A program made the translations under genes and the position numbers. The notes under the pieces were generated by a model. The model had not been told where the DNA came from, ran no database searches, and saw nothing but the letters and a program-made list of their open reading frames with translations. Below, in pieces: positions 17,434 through 25,018 of a stretch of 64,000 bases of DNA (position 1 is the first letter of the stretch; the number at the start of each line of letters is the position of its first letter). Source of the stretch: Streptomyces rugosispiralis (lineage in GTDB: Bacteria > Actinomycetota > Actinomycetes > Streptomycetales > Streptomycetaceae); NCBI RefSeq assembly GCF_024505145.1, contig NZ_JANIAA010000020.1, positions 1-64,000 of the forward strand, read 5' to 3'.

Positions 17434-18117
17434 TCAGCCCCGGGCCCGGAGCCGGTCGGTGCTGTCCTCACTGGGCTGTACGACGACGAAGCCCTGCCCG
17501 GAGAAGCCGAGCTGATACGCCTCGCCGCTGCCCCGGCCGATCAGGGACGACGCCTTGAAGCTGCGCTTGCCCTTCACCTTGAGCCCGGAGGACCAGGCCA
17601 CGAGCGCGTCCGGGTCCACATAGGTCTCGTCCTCGCCGCGGCCGCAGTCGACCACGATGGGGGTGCCGCGGGAGGTCAGGGCGACCCAGCCGGTGCCGGA
17701 GACGCCCACGTTGAACAGGCCCTGCCCGGCGAACTTGGCGATGCCCTTGACGCGTTCGACACCCCACTGGAGATGCGCGTCGAAGGCGAGGAGGTTGGTG
17801 CCGTTGACCGACAGCGAGTCGCCGTTGAGGTTGATGCAGACGACGTTGGCCCCGTAGTCGGCGAGGTAGAGCAGCCCGTCGCCGCTGCACCGCATCAGCG
17901 GGGCGCCCTCGCCGGTCAGCCACTGGGAGGCCATCTGCCGTACCGCGGGCGGGTTGGGCTCGTACTGGACGAAGCCCTCGTACGCCACCATCGAGCCGGT
18001 GCGGGCGAAGAGGTCCTGGCCGCTCTGCATGGCGACCTTGAGCATGCTGGCGCCGTGGTTCTCCATCCGGGCGGCGACCGGGGCGGGTGCGAAGCCCGAG
18101 ATCATTTGCTGGTCCAT
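17434..18117 (-). CDS. AIM24-family protein (second of three)
   Basis: A 227-residue AIM24/DUF124 protein, paralogous to its neighbours: FARTGSMVAYEGFVQYE, GAPLMRCSGDGLLYLAD and LGFSGQGFVVVQPSED. The ATG at 18117 has a gagggag RBS. It starts 11 bp after the TerD-AIM24 gene stop and ends 16 bp before the next AIM24 gene, so the three form an operon. No enzymatic residues are evident. Confidence 0.9.
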   Translation of the reverse strand: MDQQMISGFAPAPVAARMENHGASMLKVAMQSGQDLFARTGSMVAYEGFVQYEPNPPAVRQMASQWLTGEGAPLMRCSGDGLLYLADYGANVVCINLNGDSLSVNGTNLLAFDAHLQWGVERVKGIAKFAGQGLFNVGVSGTGWVALTSRGTPIVVDCGRGEDETYVDPDALVAWSSGLKVKGKRSFKASSLIGRGSGEAYQLGFSGQGFVVVQPSEDSTDRLRARG

Positions 18118-18128
18118 ATCGGGCTCCC

Positions 18129-19871
18129 TCAGACCTCGTAGGGCTGGACGACGATGAAGTTGCCTGGCGCGCCACGGAACTGGAGGTTCACGGTCTCCCC
18201 GCTGTGGCCGGGGTAGGCGCTGCGGCGCAGCCGCACCTGGCTGGAGATGATCACCTGTGCTCCGGCGGACCACGCCACGATGGCGTTGCTGTCGGCGAAG
18301 GTGGTCGGGGTGACGGGGAGGACGACCGGCGTGCCCTCGGTCTTCACCACGACGGTCCCGGTGCCCTGGAACTGCATGGTGAACAGCGCGCCGCCGGGGA
18401 TGCCGTGACCCTCGATCCGGCGCACCTCGTGGTGCAGCGACTCGTCGAAGGCGAGCACGTTCTCGGCGGAGACACAGATGGCGTCGCCCTGGAGCTCGAT
18501 CGGGTGGAGCTCGGCGGCGTTCTCGGCGAGGAAGACCTGGCCCTGGCCGGTGCAGCGCATCAGCTGCATCTCCTGGCCGGTCGCGTTGCCTACGATCCGA
18601 CCGCGGAAACCGGCGCCCTTATAGCTGAAGTCGACCTTCCCCTGGTAGAGCACCATCGTGCCCTGGCGGGCGAGCACGGGCTGGCCGCCGACGCCGAGGT
18701 CGACCCGCATCAGCCGGGAGTTCTGCGGCGTCCAGCGCTGGCCGGTGGGCGCCTCGCGGTACTTGGAGAGCGCGGCCTGGAGCCCGAGCGCGCCACCACC
18801 CTGGGGGACGCCGCCCATGGGGTGCGGCTGACCGTAAGGGGCGGGCTGGCCGGGCTGACCGGGGTAGGGCTGGGCGGGGTAGGGCTGGCCGTACGGCGCG
18901 GGGGCGGGCGGGGCCTGGCCCGGCTGCTGGCCGAACGGGGGCTGCTGGCCCGGGAACTGGCCCGGCGGCGGGGGCGGCGGCACCTGGCCCGGGGGCGGTA
19001 CCTGACCGGGGGGCGGCACCTGGCCGGGGGGCGCGATGGGCGCGGCGATGGTGGGGGCGCCGTGCATCTGCGGGGTGCCGGGGGCGGGCGGCTGAGCTCC
19101 CTGCGGGGGCGTGCCGTGGGGCGTACCCGGAGGCGGCGTCCCCTGGGGTGGCATTCCCTGGGGCGGCGTCCCCTGGGGAGCGCCGAAGGCGGGGGCGGGC
19201 TGCGGTGCGGGCGGGGCCGGGGCCGGAGGTGCCGACGGGGCGGGGGTCCCGGCCGGGGGTGCGAAGCCCGGTGCGGGAGCGGCCTGGCCGGGCGGCGCGA
19301 AACCGGGCGTGGCGCCCTGGGCGGGCGCGGGGGCGGGCTCTTCCTCGGCCACCTCACCGCCGAAGTTCTTGAGCAGCGCTTCCAGGCCGCCGTCGAAGCC
19401 CTGCCCGACGGCGGCGAACCGCCAGACGTCCTTGAGGTAGAAGTCGCCCAGCATCACGGCGCGTTCGGTGCTGAACTCCGAGCCGGTGAAGGAGTACCGG
19501 GCCACTTCCTCGCCGCCCGCGACGATCCGGAGATAGCCGGGGCCGACCTGTGACATCTGCCCGGCGCCGTCGATGGTCGCGGTGAAGGAGAGCTTCTGGA
19601 TGGCGGGCGGGACGTTGTCGAGCGTGACGCGGAACGAATCCGTGTCACCGGCCTGCGGCCCGAGCTGCTGTATCGCTTCTTCAGGGGACTTCGGCTGGTT
19701 GAAGAAGATGAAGTAGCGGTCGTCCGACAGCCGCTCGTTCGCGTCGAGACCGAAGCAGCTGATGTCGAAGGTCAGGCCGGGTCCGGCGATCTGCACCCCG
19801 ACGTACAGATCCCTCCCGGCCGTCAGATCGCTGATCCTGGCCTTGTGGCCGCGCTGGAATTCCCTGGCCAT
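18129..19871 (-). CDS. TerD-AIM24 fusion protein
   Basis: A 580-residue two-domain protein. Residues about 1-185 form a TerD domain (LYVGVQIAGPGLTFDISCFG, ERLSDDRYFIFFNQ), the calcium-binding module of tellurite and stress-resistance systems. Residues about 190-350 are a proline/glycine/glutamine-rich linker with repeats such as PPGQVPPPGQVPPPGQV. Residues about 360-580 are an AIM24 domain (VLARQGTMVLYQGKVDF, LQFRGAPGNFIVVQPYEV). It leads an operon with two stand-alone AIM24 proteins. The pairing suggests a membrane- or stress-associated complex; that is inference. Linker length probably varies by slippage. Confidence 0.92.
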   Translation of the reverse strand: MAREFQRGHKARISDLTAGRDLYVGVQIAGPGLTFDISCFGLDANERLSDDRYFIFFNQPKSPEEAIQQLGPQAGDTDSFRVTLDNVPPAIQKLSFTATIDGAGQMSQVGPGYLRIVAGGEEVARYSFTGSEFSTERAVMLGDFYLKDVWRFAAVGQGFDGGLEALLKNFGGEVAEEEPAPAPAQGATPGFAPPGQAAPAPGFAPPAGTPAPSAPPAPAPPAPQPAPAFGAPQGTPPQGMPPQGTPPPGTPHGTPPQGAQPPAPGTPQMHGAPTIAAPIAPPGQVPPPGQVPPPGQVPPPPPPGQFPGQQPPFGQQPGQAPPAPAPYGQPYPAQPYPGQPGQPAPYGQPHPMGGVPQGGGALGLQAALSKYREAPTGQRWTPQNSRLMRVDLGVGGQPVLARQGTMVLYQGKVDFSYKGAGFRGRIVGNATGQEMQLMRCTGQGQVFLAENAAELHPIELQGDAICVSAENVLAFDESLHHEVRRIEGHGIPGGALFTMQFQGTGTVVVKTEGTPVVLPVTPTTFADSNAIVAWSAGAQVIISSQVRLRRSAYPGHSGETVNLQFRGAPGNFIVVQPYEV

Positions 19872-20039
19872 ACGTTAGGACCGTCCCCCATCGCCGTACC
19901 GGTGTGTGCGTTGCGCGCCAGGCTAGCCGCTGCCGCCGACTATGAGCGACGCAGGGAACCTGGACGTGGTTCCCGCACGGCCCGGGGCCGGCCCGGCACC
20001 GCCGGGGCGCTGATCCCGCGTCGCCTGGGCACGGTCGCC

Positions 20040-20669
20040 CTATGGCTGGTCGTCCGGGGCCCCGGAGAGGTGCGGCAACCGTGCGGCGGCGACCACCCCT
20101 TCGAGATAGCCGCGCGCCCGCTCGGTCCGCGGATACGCCTCCAGGAGCTGCCAGAAGCGACGGCCGTGCCCCGGCACCAGCAGGTGGGCCAGCTCGTGGA
20201 GGAGCACATAGTCCACGACGTACTCCGGCATGCCCTGGAGCCGGTGCGAGAGCCGGATGCTGCCCTCGGCCGGGGTGCACGACCCCCAGCGGGTGTTCTG
20301 GTTGGTGACCCAGCGGACGGAGTCGGGCCGGGCCCGCCCGCCCAGGTACTGGCCGGAGAGCCACTCGGCGCGGGCGGCCAGCTCCGCGTCGCCCAGCATC
20401 CGCTTGCTCTCCTGGGCCGCGAGTTTCTCCAGCATGACCCTCACCCAGCGCTGCTCCTCCGCCGCGGACATCCGGGCGGGGATGAGGACGACGGTACGGT
20501 CGCCCTCGCGATAGGCGGAGACCGTCCTGCGCCGCCGGGTGCTCCGGCGGACCTCGACCGCGCTCGCGTCGGAGCCTCGGCTCTGCGGGCTCGGAACGGT
20601 GCTCGGTGCGCTCGCGGCGCTGCGGGAGACGTTCTGTCCCGAGGCGCGAGGGGGCGGGTCGGCGGACAC
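20040..20669 (-). CDS. YgjP-like zinc metallopeptidase (M48-type)
   Basis: A 209-residue protein of the YgjP/DUF45 family with the zinc motif HELAHLLVPGHGRRFW (about 160-175): HExxH plus a downstream histidine. The preceding NQNTRWGSCTPAEGSIRLS is also diagnostic. The first 50 residues are serine/proline/arginine-rich and probably disordered. There is no signal peptide, so it is cytoplasmic. The family is assigned as a putative peptidase; substrates are unknown. It is divergent from the ThiF-like gene with about 200 bp between them. Confidence 0.88.
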   Translation of the reverse strand: MSADPPPRASGQNVSRSAASAPSTVPSPQSRGSDASAVEVRRSTRRRRTVSAYREGDRTVVLIPARMSAAEEQRWVRVMLEKLAAQESKRMLGDAELAARAEWLSGQYLGGRARPDSVRWVTNQNTRWGSCTPAEGSIRLSHRLQGMPEYVVDYVLLHELAHLLVPGHGRRFWQLLEAYPRTERARGYLEGVVAAARLPHLSGAPDDQP

Positions 20670-20873
20670 GCCCCGACGTTACCCGCTGGCAGCCGGGGAA
20701 GTCCCGCCCCGCCGACGGTTGCGGACCGAACCACTCCACGGTGTGCACGGTTTGTACGACCGGCGTTCGTACGACTTATTCCACTGCCTGTGGATAACGC
20801 GCTGCGGGGGCCGGGCGGCGGGCCGCATGCTGAGGGCGGTTCAACGGACAGGCACATCAGACGGGGGGCGGCG

Positions 20874-22106
20874 ATGCATCCGATGCTCAAGCCCGCGCTG
20901 CGGCGCGGCTGGCGGAGCCGGGACACGGTGCAGTTCGGGGTGGCCCGGGCGCATGCGGTGGTGATGGGGCCGGTGGACACGGCCACGGGCAGCTTTCTGG
21001 AGCTGCTGGACGGCACCCGCGGTCTGCCGCTGCTGCGGCAGGAGGCCCGCGCCATCGGGCTGCCGGAGGGGCGGGCCGACGCACTGGTGGACCGACTGGC
21101 GGCGGCCGGTCTGCTGGACGAGCCGAGGGACGGCGGCGAGCCCGCCGCGGCCCTGGACCGGCTGCGGCCCGACGCGGGGGCGCTGTCGGTGTTGCATCCG
21201 GAGCCCGGAGCGGCGGCGCGGCTGCTCGCCGCGCGGCGGGCGATGCGGGTTCAGGTGCGCGGGGCGGGCCGGGTCGGGGCGGCGGTCGCGGCCGCGCTGT
21301 CCGGGGCGGGGGTCGGCCGGGTCGATGTGGTGGACGGTGGCTGTGTCGAGCCCTGGGATGTGGCTCCCGGCGGGCTGTCGGCCGAGCAGATCGGGGAGCG
21401 CCGGGATCTGGCGGCACGCCGCGTGGTGCGCCGGGCCGCGCCCGCCCCGCTCCCCCGCCGATCGGCGCGGCTGCGGACCGCCGCGGCAAAGCGGGCCCCT
21501 TCACGAGAGAAGGTCACTTCAGGAGAGAAGGCCCTTTCAGGAGAGCGGGCCGCCTCGGCAAAGCGGGCCGCCCTCTCGGAAGAGCGGGCCGCCTCGGCCG
21601 AGCCCGGGCTGGCGCTGGTGGTGATCGCCCCACGTGACGGCCTCGCGGCGTACGCACCGGATCCGGAGCAGGCCCGGCCGCTGCTCTCCTCCGGCACACC
21701 CCATCTCTATGCGGGAGTCATCGAGTCGACAGGGGTGGTGGGCCCGCTGGTGGTGCCGGGGATCACGCCCTGCGCGGGCTGCGCCGCGGCGGGCCGCGCC
21801 GACCGGGAGCCGGTCTGGCCGCGGATGCTCGCGCAATGGCGGTCCGGGCGCCGGCCGACCGCTCCGGCCTGTGACACGGCGCTGGCGATGGTGGTGGCGG
21901 GGCTCACCGCGGTGCAGGCGCTGGCCTACCTCGACGGCCGCCCCTCCGGGGGCGCGGGAGTCCGGTGGGAGCTGGCGCTTCCCTCACTCGTCTGGGATGC
22001 GCGCCCGATCGAGGCACATCCCGGCTGCGGCTGTGGAGCGGCCGGGGAGGAGGATGCCGTATATGCCTCGGCCGCAGAGGCACCGCACGCGACAATGTCC
22101 GGGTGA
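20874..22106 (+). CDS. Orphan ThiF/E1-like protein with N-terminal RRE-like domain
   Basis: A 410-residue protein. The N-terminal ~85 residues resemble the winged-helix peptide-recognition domain of RiPP ThiF-like proteins. A Rossmann-type E1 core follows (VQVRGAGRVGAAVAAALSGA, VDVVDGGCVEPWDVAPGG). Two C-terminal cysteine pairs (CAGC and CGCG) could bind zinc. The usual adenylation arginine and catalytic cysteine cannot be assigned with confidence. Residues about 195-240 are an inserted repeat-like segment (AKRAPSREK, SGEKALSGERAASAKRA). No YcaO or precursor peptide gene is nearby, so it is an orphan. The ATG at 20874 follows a ggggggcg RBS. Confidence 0.75.
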   Translation: MHPMLKPALRRGWRSRDTVQFGVARAHAVVMGPVDTATGSFLELLDGTRGLPLLRQEARAIGLPEGRADALVDRLAAAGLLDEPRDGGEPAAALDRLRPDAGALSVLHPEPGAAARLLAARRAMRVQVRGAGRVGAAVAAALSGAGVGRVDVVDGGCVEPWDVAPGGLSAEQIGERRDLAARRVVRRAAPAPLPRRSARLRTAAAKRAPSREKVTSGEKALSGERAASAKRAALSEERAASAEPGLALVVIAPRDGLAAYAPDPEQARPLLSSGTPHLYAGVIESTGVVGPLVVPGITPCAGCAAAGRADREPVWPRMLAQWRSGRRPTAPACDTALAMVVAGLTAVQALAYLDGRPSGGAGVRWELALPSLVWDARPIEAHPGCGCGAAGEEDAVYASAAEAPHATMSG

Positions 22107-22180
22107 CCCACGTCCGCGGAGTGGGCACGGGGGCCCGGAGGCCACCTTCCGGGATGGCACGGCTGTAGTTGGAGGGGCGC

Positions 22181-23623
22181 ATGACCGATCTGCCGCGCAA
22201 GGCGATCACCCGTACCGCCAAACTGGCGGCGCTGCCCTTGGGATTCGCGGGGCGCGCCACATGGGGGCTCGGGAAGCGGATAGGGGGACGGCCGGCGGAG
22301 ATCGTCGCACGCGAGGTGCAGCAGCGCACCGCGGAGCAGATGTTCAAGGTCCTCGGCGAGCTCAAGGGCGGGGCCATGAAGCTCGGGCAGGCCATGTCCG
22401 TCTTCGAGTCGGCGCTGCCCGAGGAGATAGCCAGGCCCTACCGGGCGGCCCTGACCAAGCTCCAGGAAGCGGCCCCTCCCATGCCGACCCGCACGGTCCA
22501 CGCGGCGCTGGAGGAGCGGCTGGGCCCGGACTGGCCGGAGCTGTTCCAGGAGTTCGAGGACAAGCCCGCTGCGGCCGCCTCGATCGGGCAGGTGCACCGG
22601 GCGGTCTGGCACGACGGGCGCGCGGTGGCGGTCAAGGTGCAGTACCCCGGGGCGGGCGAGGCGCTGCTGTCCGACCTCAACCAACTGAGCCGGTTCGCCC
22701 GGGTGCTGGGGCCGCTGGTGCCGGGGCTGGACATCAAGCCGCTGATCGCGGAGTTGCGTGAGCGGGTCGCCGAGGAGCTGGACTACGAACTGGAGGCGGC
22801 GTCCCAGCGCATCCACGCGGAGGAGTACGCACAGGACACGGAGATCGTGGTGCCCGAGGTGGTGCATCAGAGCGACCAGATACTGATCACCGAATGGCTG
22901 GAGGGGGTGCCGCTCTCCGAGGTGATAGCCGACGGCACCCAGGAGGAGCGGGACCGCGCCGGGCAGCTGCTGGCCCGTTTTCTCTTCTCGGGGGCGTCCC
23001 GCACCGGGCTGCTGCACGCCGATCCGCACCCGGGGAACTTCCGGCTGCTGACCGGTGACGCCCCGGACGGGCCGTCGGAGCAGTGGAAGCTGGGCGTTCT
23101 GGACTTCGGTTCGGTGGACCGGCTCCCGGGAGGGCTTCCGGAGCCCATCGGCATCGCGCTGCGCATGGCGCTCGAGGGCGATGCCGCGGGGGTCTATGAC
23201 CTGATGCGCGGTGAGGGGTTCGTCAAGCCGACGATCGAGCTCGACCCGGATGATCTGCTGGACTTCCTGCTGCCGATGCTCGAACCGGCCCAGGTCGACG
23301 CGTTCCTTTTCGACCGGCAGTGGCTGCGCAGCCAGGCGGCGCGGATGGCCGACCGTCACTCCCCCGTCTATGAGCTGGGCAATCAGCTGAATCTGCCGCC
23401 CGCCTATCTGCTGATTCACCGGGTGACCCTGAGCACCATCGGGGTGCTGTGCCAGCTGGGTGCCACGGTGCGGATGCGGGATGAGCTCGAGGCATGGGTC
23501 CCCGGCTTCGCCGCAGACCCGGAGTCCGAGGGCCGCGCCGAAGCAGACTCCGCAGCAGCGGCCGCGAAAGAGACGGCGGACGGCGCCGAGGAGGAGCCCG
23601 AGGCCGCGGAGACCTCGGCCTGA
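22181..23623 (+). CDS. ABC1/UbiB-type atypical kinase
   Basis: A 480-residue ABC1 (AarF/UbiB) protein kinase-like protein. The signature KGGAMKLGQAMS (about 60-71) is the KxGQ motif. The alanine-rich loop replacing the glycine loop is AAAASIGQVH, the lysine is in VAVKVQYPG, the catalytic loop is HADPHPGNF and the metal loop is DFGSVD. The family binds ATP, often affecting isoprenoid-quinone metabolism. The ATG has a ggagggg RBS. M. tuberculosis Rv3197 occupies the same position next to whiB7 and uvrD2. The tail (after about 445) is glutamate/alanine-rich. The stop region is repeated about four times downstream. Confidence 0.92.
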   Translation: MTDLPRKAITRTAKLAALPLGFAGRATWGLGKRIGGRPAEIVAREVQQRTAEQMFKVLGELKGGAMKLGQAMSVFESALPEEIARPYRAALTKLQEAAPPMPTRTVHAALEERLGPDWPELFQEFEDKPAAAASIGQVHRAVWHDGRAVAVKVQYPGAGEALLSDLNQLSRFARVLGPLVPGLDIKPLIAELRERVAEELDYELEAASQRIHAEEYAQDTEIVVPEVVHQSDQILITEWLEGVPLSEVIADGTQEERDRAGQLLARFLFSGASRTGLLHADPHPGNFRLLTGDAPDGPSEQWKLGVLDFGSVDRLPGGLPEPIGIALRMALEGDAAGVYDLMRGEGFVKPTIELDPDDLLDFLLPMLEPAQVDAFLFDRQWLRSQAARMADRHSPVYELGNQLNLPPAYLLIHRVTLSTIGVLCQLGATVRMRDELEAWVPGFAADPESEGRAEADSAAAAAKETADGAEEEPEAAETSA

Positions 23624-23690
23624 GAATACGGAGACCTCGGCCTGAGTTCGGTAGACCTCGGGCTTGAGCGCGGAGACCGCGGGCTGAGCG
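23607..23690. repeat. Decaying tandem copies of the ABC1 gene stop region
   Basis: cggagacctcggcctgag occurs at 23607 (containing the stop) and 23629. Diverged copies begin near 23649 and 23670, spaced 20-22 bp. The copies accumulate differences with distance from the gene. Confidence 0.8.
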
Positions 23691-23712
23691 CGGGCGCCTC
23701 GGAACAGCCGAA

Positions 23713-23736
23713 GGGCCGGTCCGATCGGACCGGCCC
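23713..23736. terminator. Palindromic bidirectional terminator
   Basis: A perfect 24-bp palindrome (arm gggccggtccga) lies between the ABC1 gene and the convergent wblC operon. Confidence 0.75.
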
Positions 23737-23822
23737 CCGTGGGTCACGCGATGGGTCGGCGTAGGACCCGTCGGCGTGTGTTGTGTGTCAGCTCCGCCTC
23801 TGGCCGATGCCGCACATGGTGG

Positions 23823-24134
23823 TTACTGCATGACCGCCATGGCCAGGGCGCGGCGGGCGCGGAGCGAGGCACGCTCCGCACGCCGCTGCATCCGGCGGGC
23901 GGCCGCGAGCCGAACGGCCTGCCGTTCGGACTCGGCCTCCTGCAGCCGGTCGTGCATATGCGCACGTGCCAGGGCTTCTTGCATGAGTTGCATTTCTCGG
24001 TTCCTGTTCTGGCGCGCCTCGGGCGCACCGGAAGTATCGGGTGCGGGTGTTTCGGAGACCGGTGGGGTCATCGTCGGGACCTGCTTCATGGGGTCGTGCG
24101 TCGCTGGGCGATCGATGGTGCCGATGGTGCTCAT
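23823..24134 (-). CDS. Helical protein cotranscribed with wblC
   Basis: A 103-residue protein, charged and predicted helical or coiled-coil from about residue 40 on (MQEALARAHMHDRLQEAESE). The N-terminal 40 residues are proline/threonine-rich. Its ATG overlaps the wblC stop (ATGA), so it is translationally coupled to the regulator. No domain or catalytic motif is recognised. Its position suggests a role in the same antibiotic-stress response, but function is unknown. Confidence 0.75.
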   Translation of the reverse strand: MSTIGTIDRPATHDPMKQVPTMTPPVSETPAPDTSGAPEARQNRNREMQLMQEALARAHMHDRLQEAESERQAVRLAAARRMQRRAERASLRARRALAMAVMQ

Positions 24135-24493
24135 GCCGCGACCGGGTTCTTACGCGGGCGACCACGCGGCCGCTTGCGGGCCACCACCACGCCCTGGACG
24201 AAGAGCTCGCCGCCCCAGACGCCCCAGGGCTCACGGCGGTCCTTGGCGCCGGCGAGACAGGCCTCCCGCAGCGGGCAGGTCTGGCACAGCGACTTCGCGT
24301 ACTCGACGTCGGCCGGGGACTCGGCGAAGAAGACCTCCGGGTCGTACGAGCGGCACGGAACGGCTACACCCAGGTTCTCGATGGCCTCATCGAGTTCGGT
24401 GAGGGCGGTGAGCGGGGTCAAGGAGTCCTCCGAGGAGTCAGGCGGGCGGTTCAGGTCGGTCGATGCGGACGGGGCGTGTGCGTTGAGTTGCAC
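24131..24493 (-). CDS. wblC: WhiB-family iron-sulphur regulator WblC (WhiB7 type)
   Basis: A 120-residue WhiB-like protein. Four cluster-binding cysteines are at 47, 70, 73 and 79 (VPCRS, LCQTCPLREAC). The GVWGG turn is at 91-95, and a C-terminal AT-hook RPRGRPR (about 108-114) is diagnostic of the WhiB7/WblC class. WblC binds the primary sigma factor and activates genes for intrinsic resistance to ribosome-targeting antibiotics. A rho-independent terminator and an upstream small ORF in the leader indicate attenuation control. It is followed by a coupled 103-codon gene, and uvrD2 is next upstream, as in M. tuberculosis. Confidence 0.95.
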   Translation of the reverse strand: MQLNAHAPSASTDLNRPPDSSEDSLTPLTALTELDEAIENLGVAVPCRSYDPEVFFAESPADVEYAKSLCQTCPLREACLAGAKDRREPWGVWGGELFVQGVVVARKRPRGRPRKNPVAA

Positions 24494-24540
24494 GGTGTGT
24501 GTTCCTCGTCTCTTCAGTCCGGCTGGTGGCCGGGCTCTGG

Positions 24541-24584
24541 CAAATCAAAAGGGCCGCGGATCCCGGTGTGGGTTCCGCGGCCCT
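24541..24584 (-). terminator. Leader attenuator terminator of wblC
   Basis: On the minus strand a GC-rich hairpin (arms 24570-24584 and 24551-24564, with AGGGCCGCGGA pairing TCCGCGGCCCT) is followed by TTTTGATTTG (24541-24550). It is a rare T-tailed terminator in this genome, placed between an upstream ORF and wblC, and should stop transcription before wblC unless disrupted. Confidence 0.85.
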
Positions 24585-24608
24585 GGAAGGTGCCGACCTG
24601 ATCCTGGA

Positions 24609-24875
24609 TCAGGCTGGATAACTCCAGGGTTCGAGCCTGCGGAAGGCCCACGTCTTGTGGTGCTGCTGCGTCGTCCGGGATTCGGCACCATTGGCCGCAA
24701 AGGCATAGGCCATTGCTTCTGCCGCTGCTGCTACCGCAGGTGCCTGGATCGGTCGCTCGCTGAGACGCGCCTCATTGGCTCCGGGCATACCGGTGCCAGG
24801 GAGCTCAGAGCCGAGCAGGCATGTGGCGACGACCGACCGATCGGCCTTTTTGATGGTGTTGATGAAGCTGATCAC
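24609..24875 (-). CDS. Upstream ORF in the wblC leader
   Basis: An 88-codon frame beginning GTG with a good aggagg RBS nine bases upstream, ending 24 bp before the attenuator hairpin. The N terminus MISFINTIKKADRSVVATC is not Streptomyces-like low complexity, so translation is plausible. In actinobacterial whiB7/wblC leaders, slowed translation of an upstream ORF changes RNA folding and relieves termination; this is the likely role. The peptide itself may have no function. Confidence 0.65.
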   Translation of the reverse strand: MISFINTIKKADRSVVATCLLGSELPGTGMPGANEARLSERPIQAPAVAAAAEAMAYAFAANGAESRTTQQHHKTWAFRRLEPWSYPA

Positions 24876-25018
24876 TGGTCTTCGCCTCCTCTCGGCGTCT
24901 CAGGGACCGGTCCGAAACCAGTCCGGGTGTTCAAGTACAACACGGAATCCTCGGCTCCTGGAAGGGCCGTTGTCTTCCGTGCTCGGAAGGCTATGGGTAT
25001 GCCCTCCACGCGCGCAAA

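Noticed and set aside
20789-20797. TGTGGATAA, an E. coli-type DnaA box
   Set aside because: Isolated 9-mer upstream of the ThiF-like gene; likely chance.
20874-22106. RiPP biosynthetic cluster
   Set aside because: No YcaO, precursor peptide, transporter or protease near the ThiF-like gene.
24901-25018. SigR promoter upstream of the wblC leader
   Set aside because: I found no GGAAT-N18/19-GTT on the correct strand in this interval.
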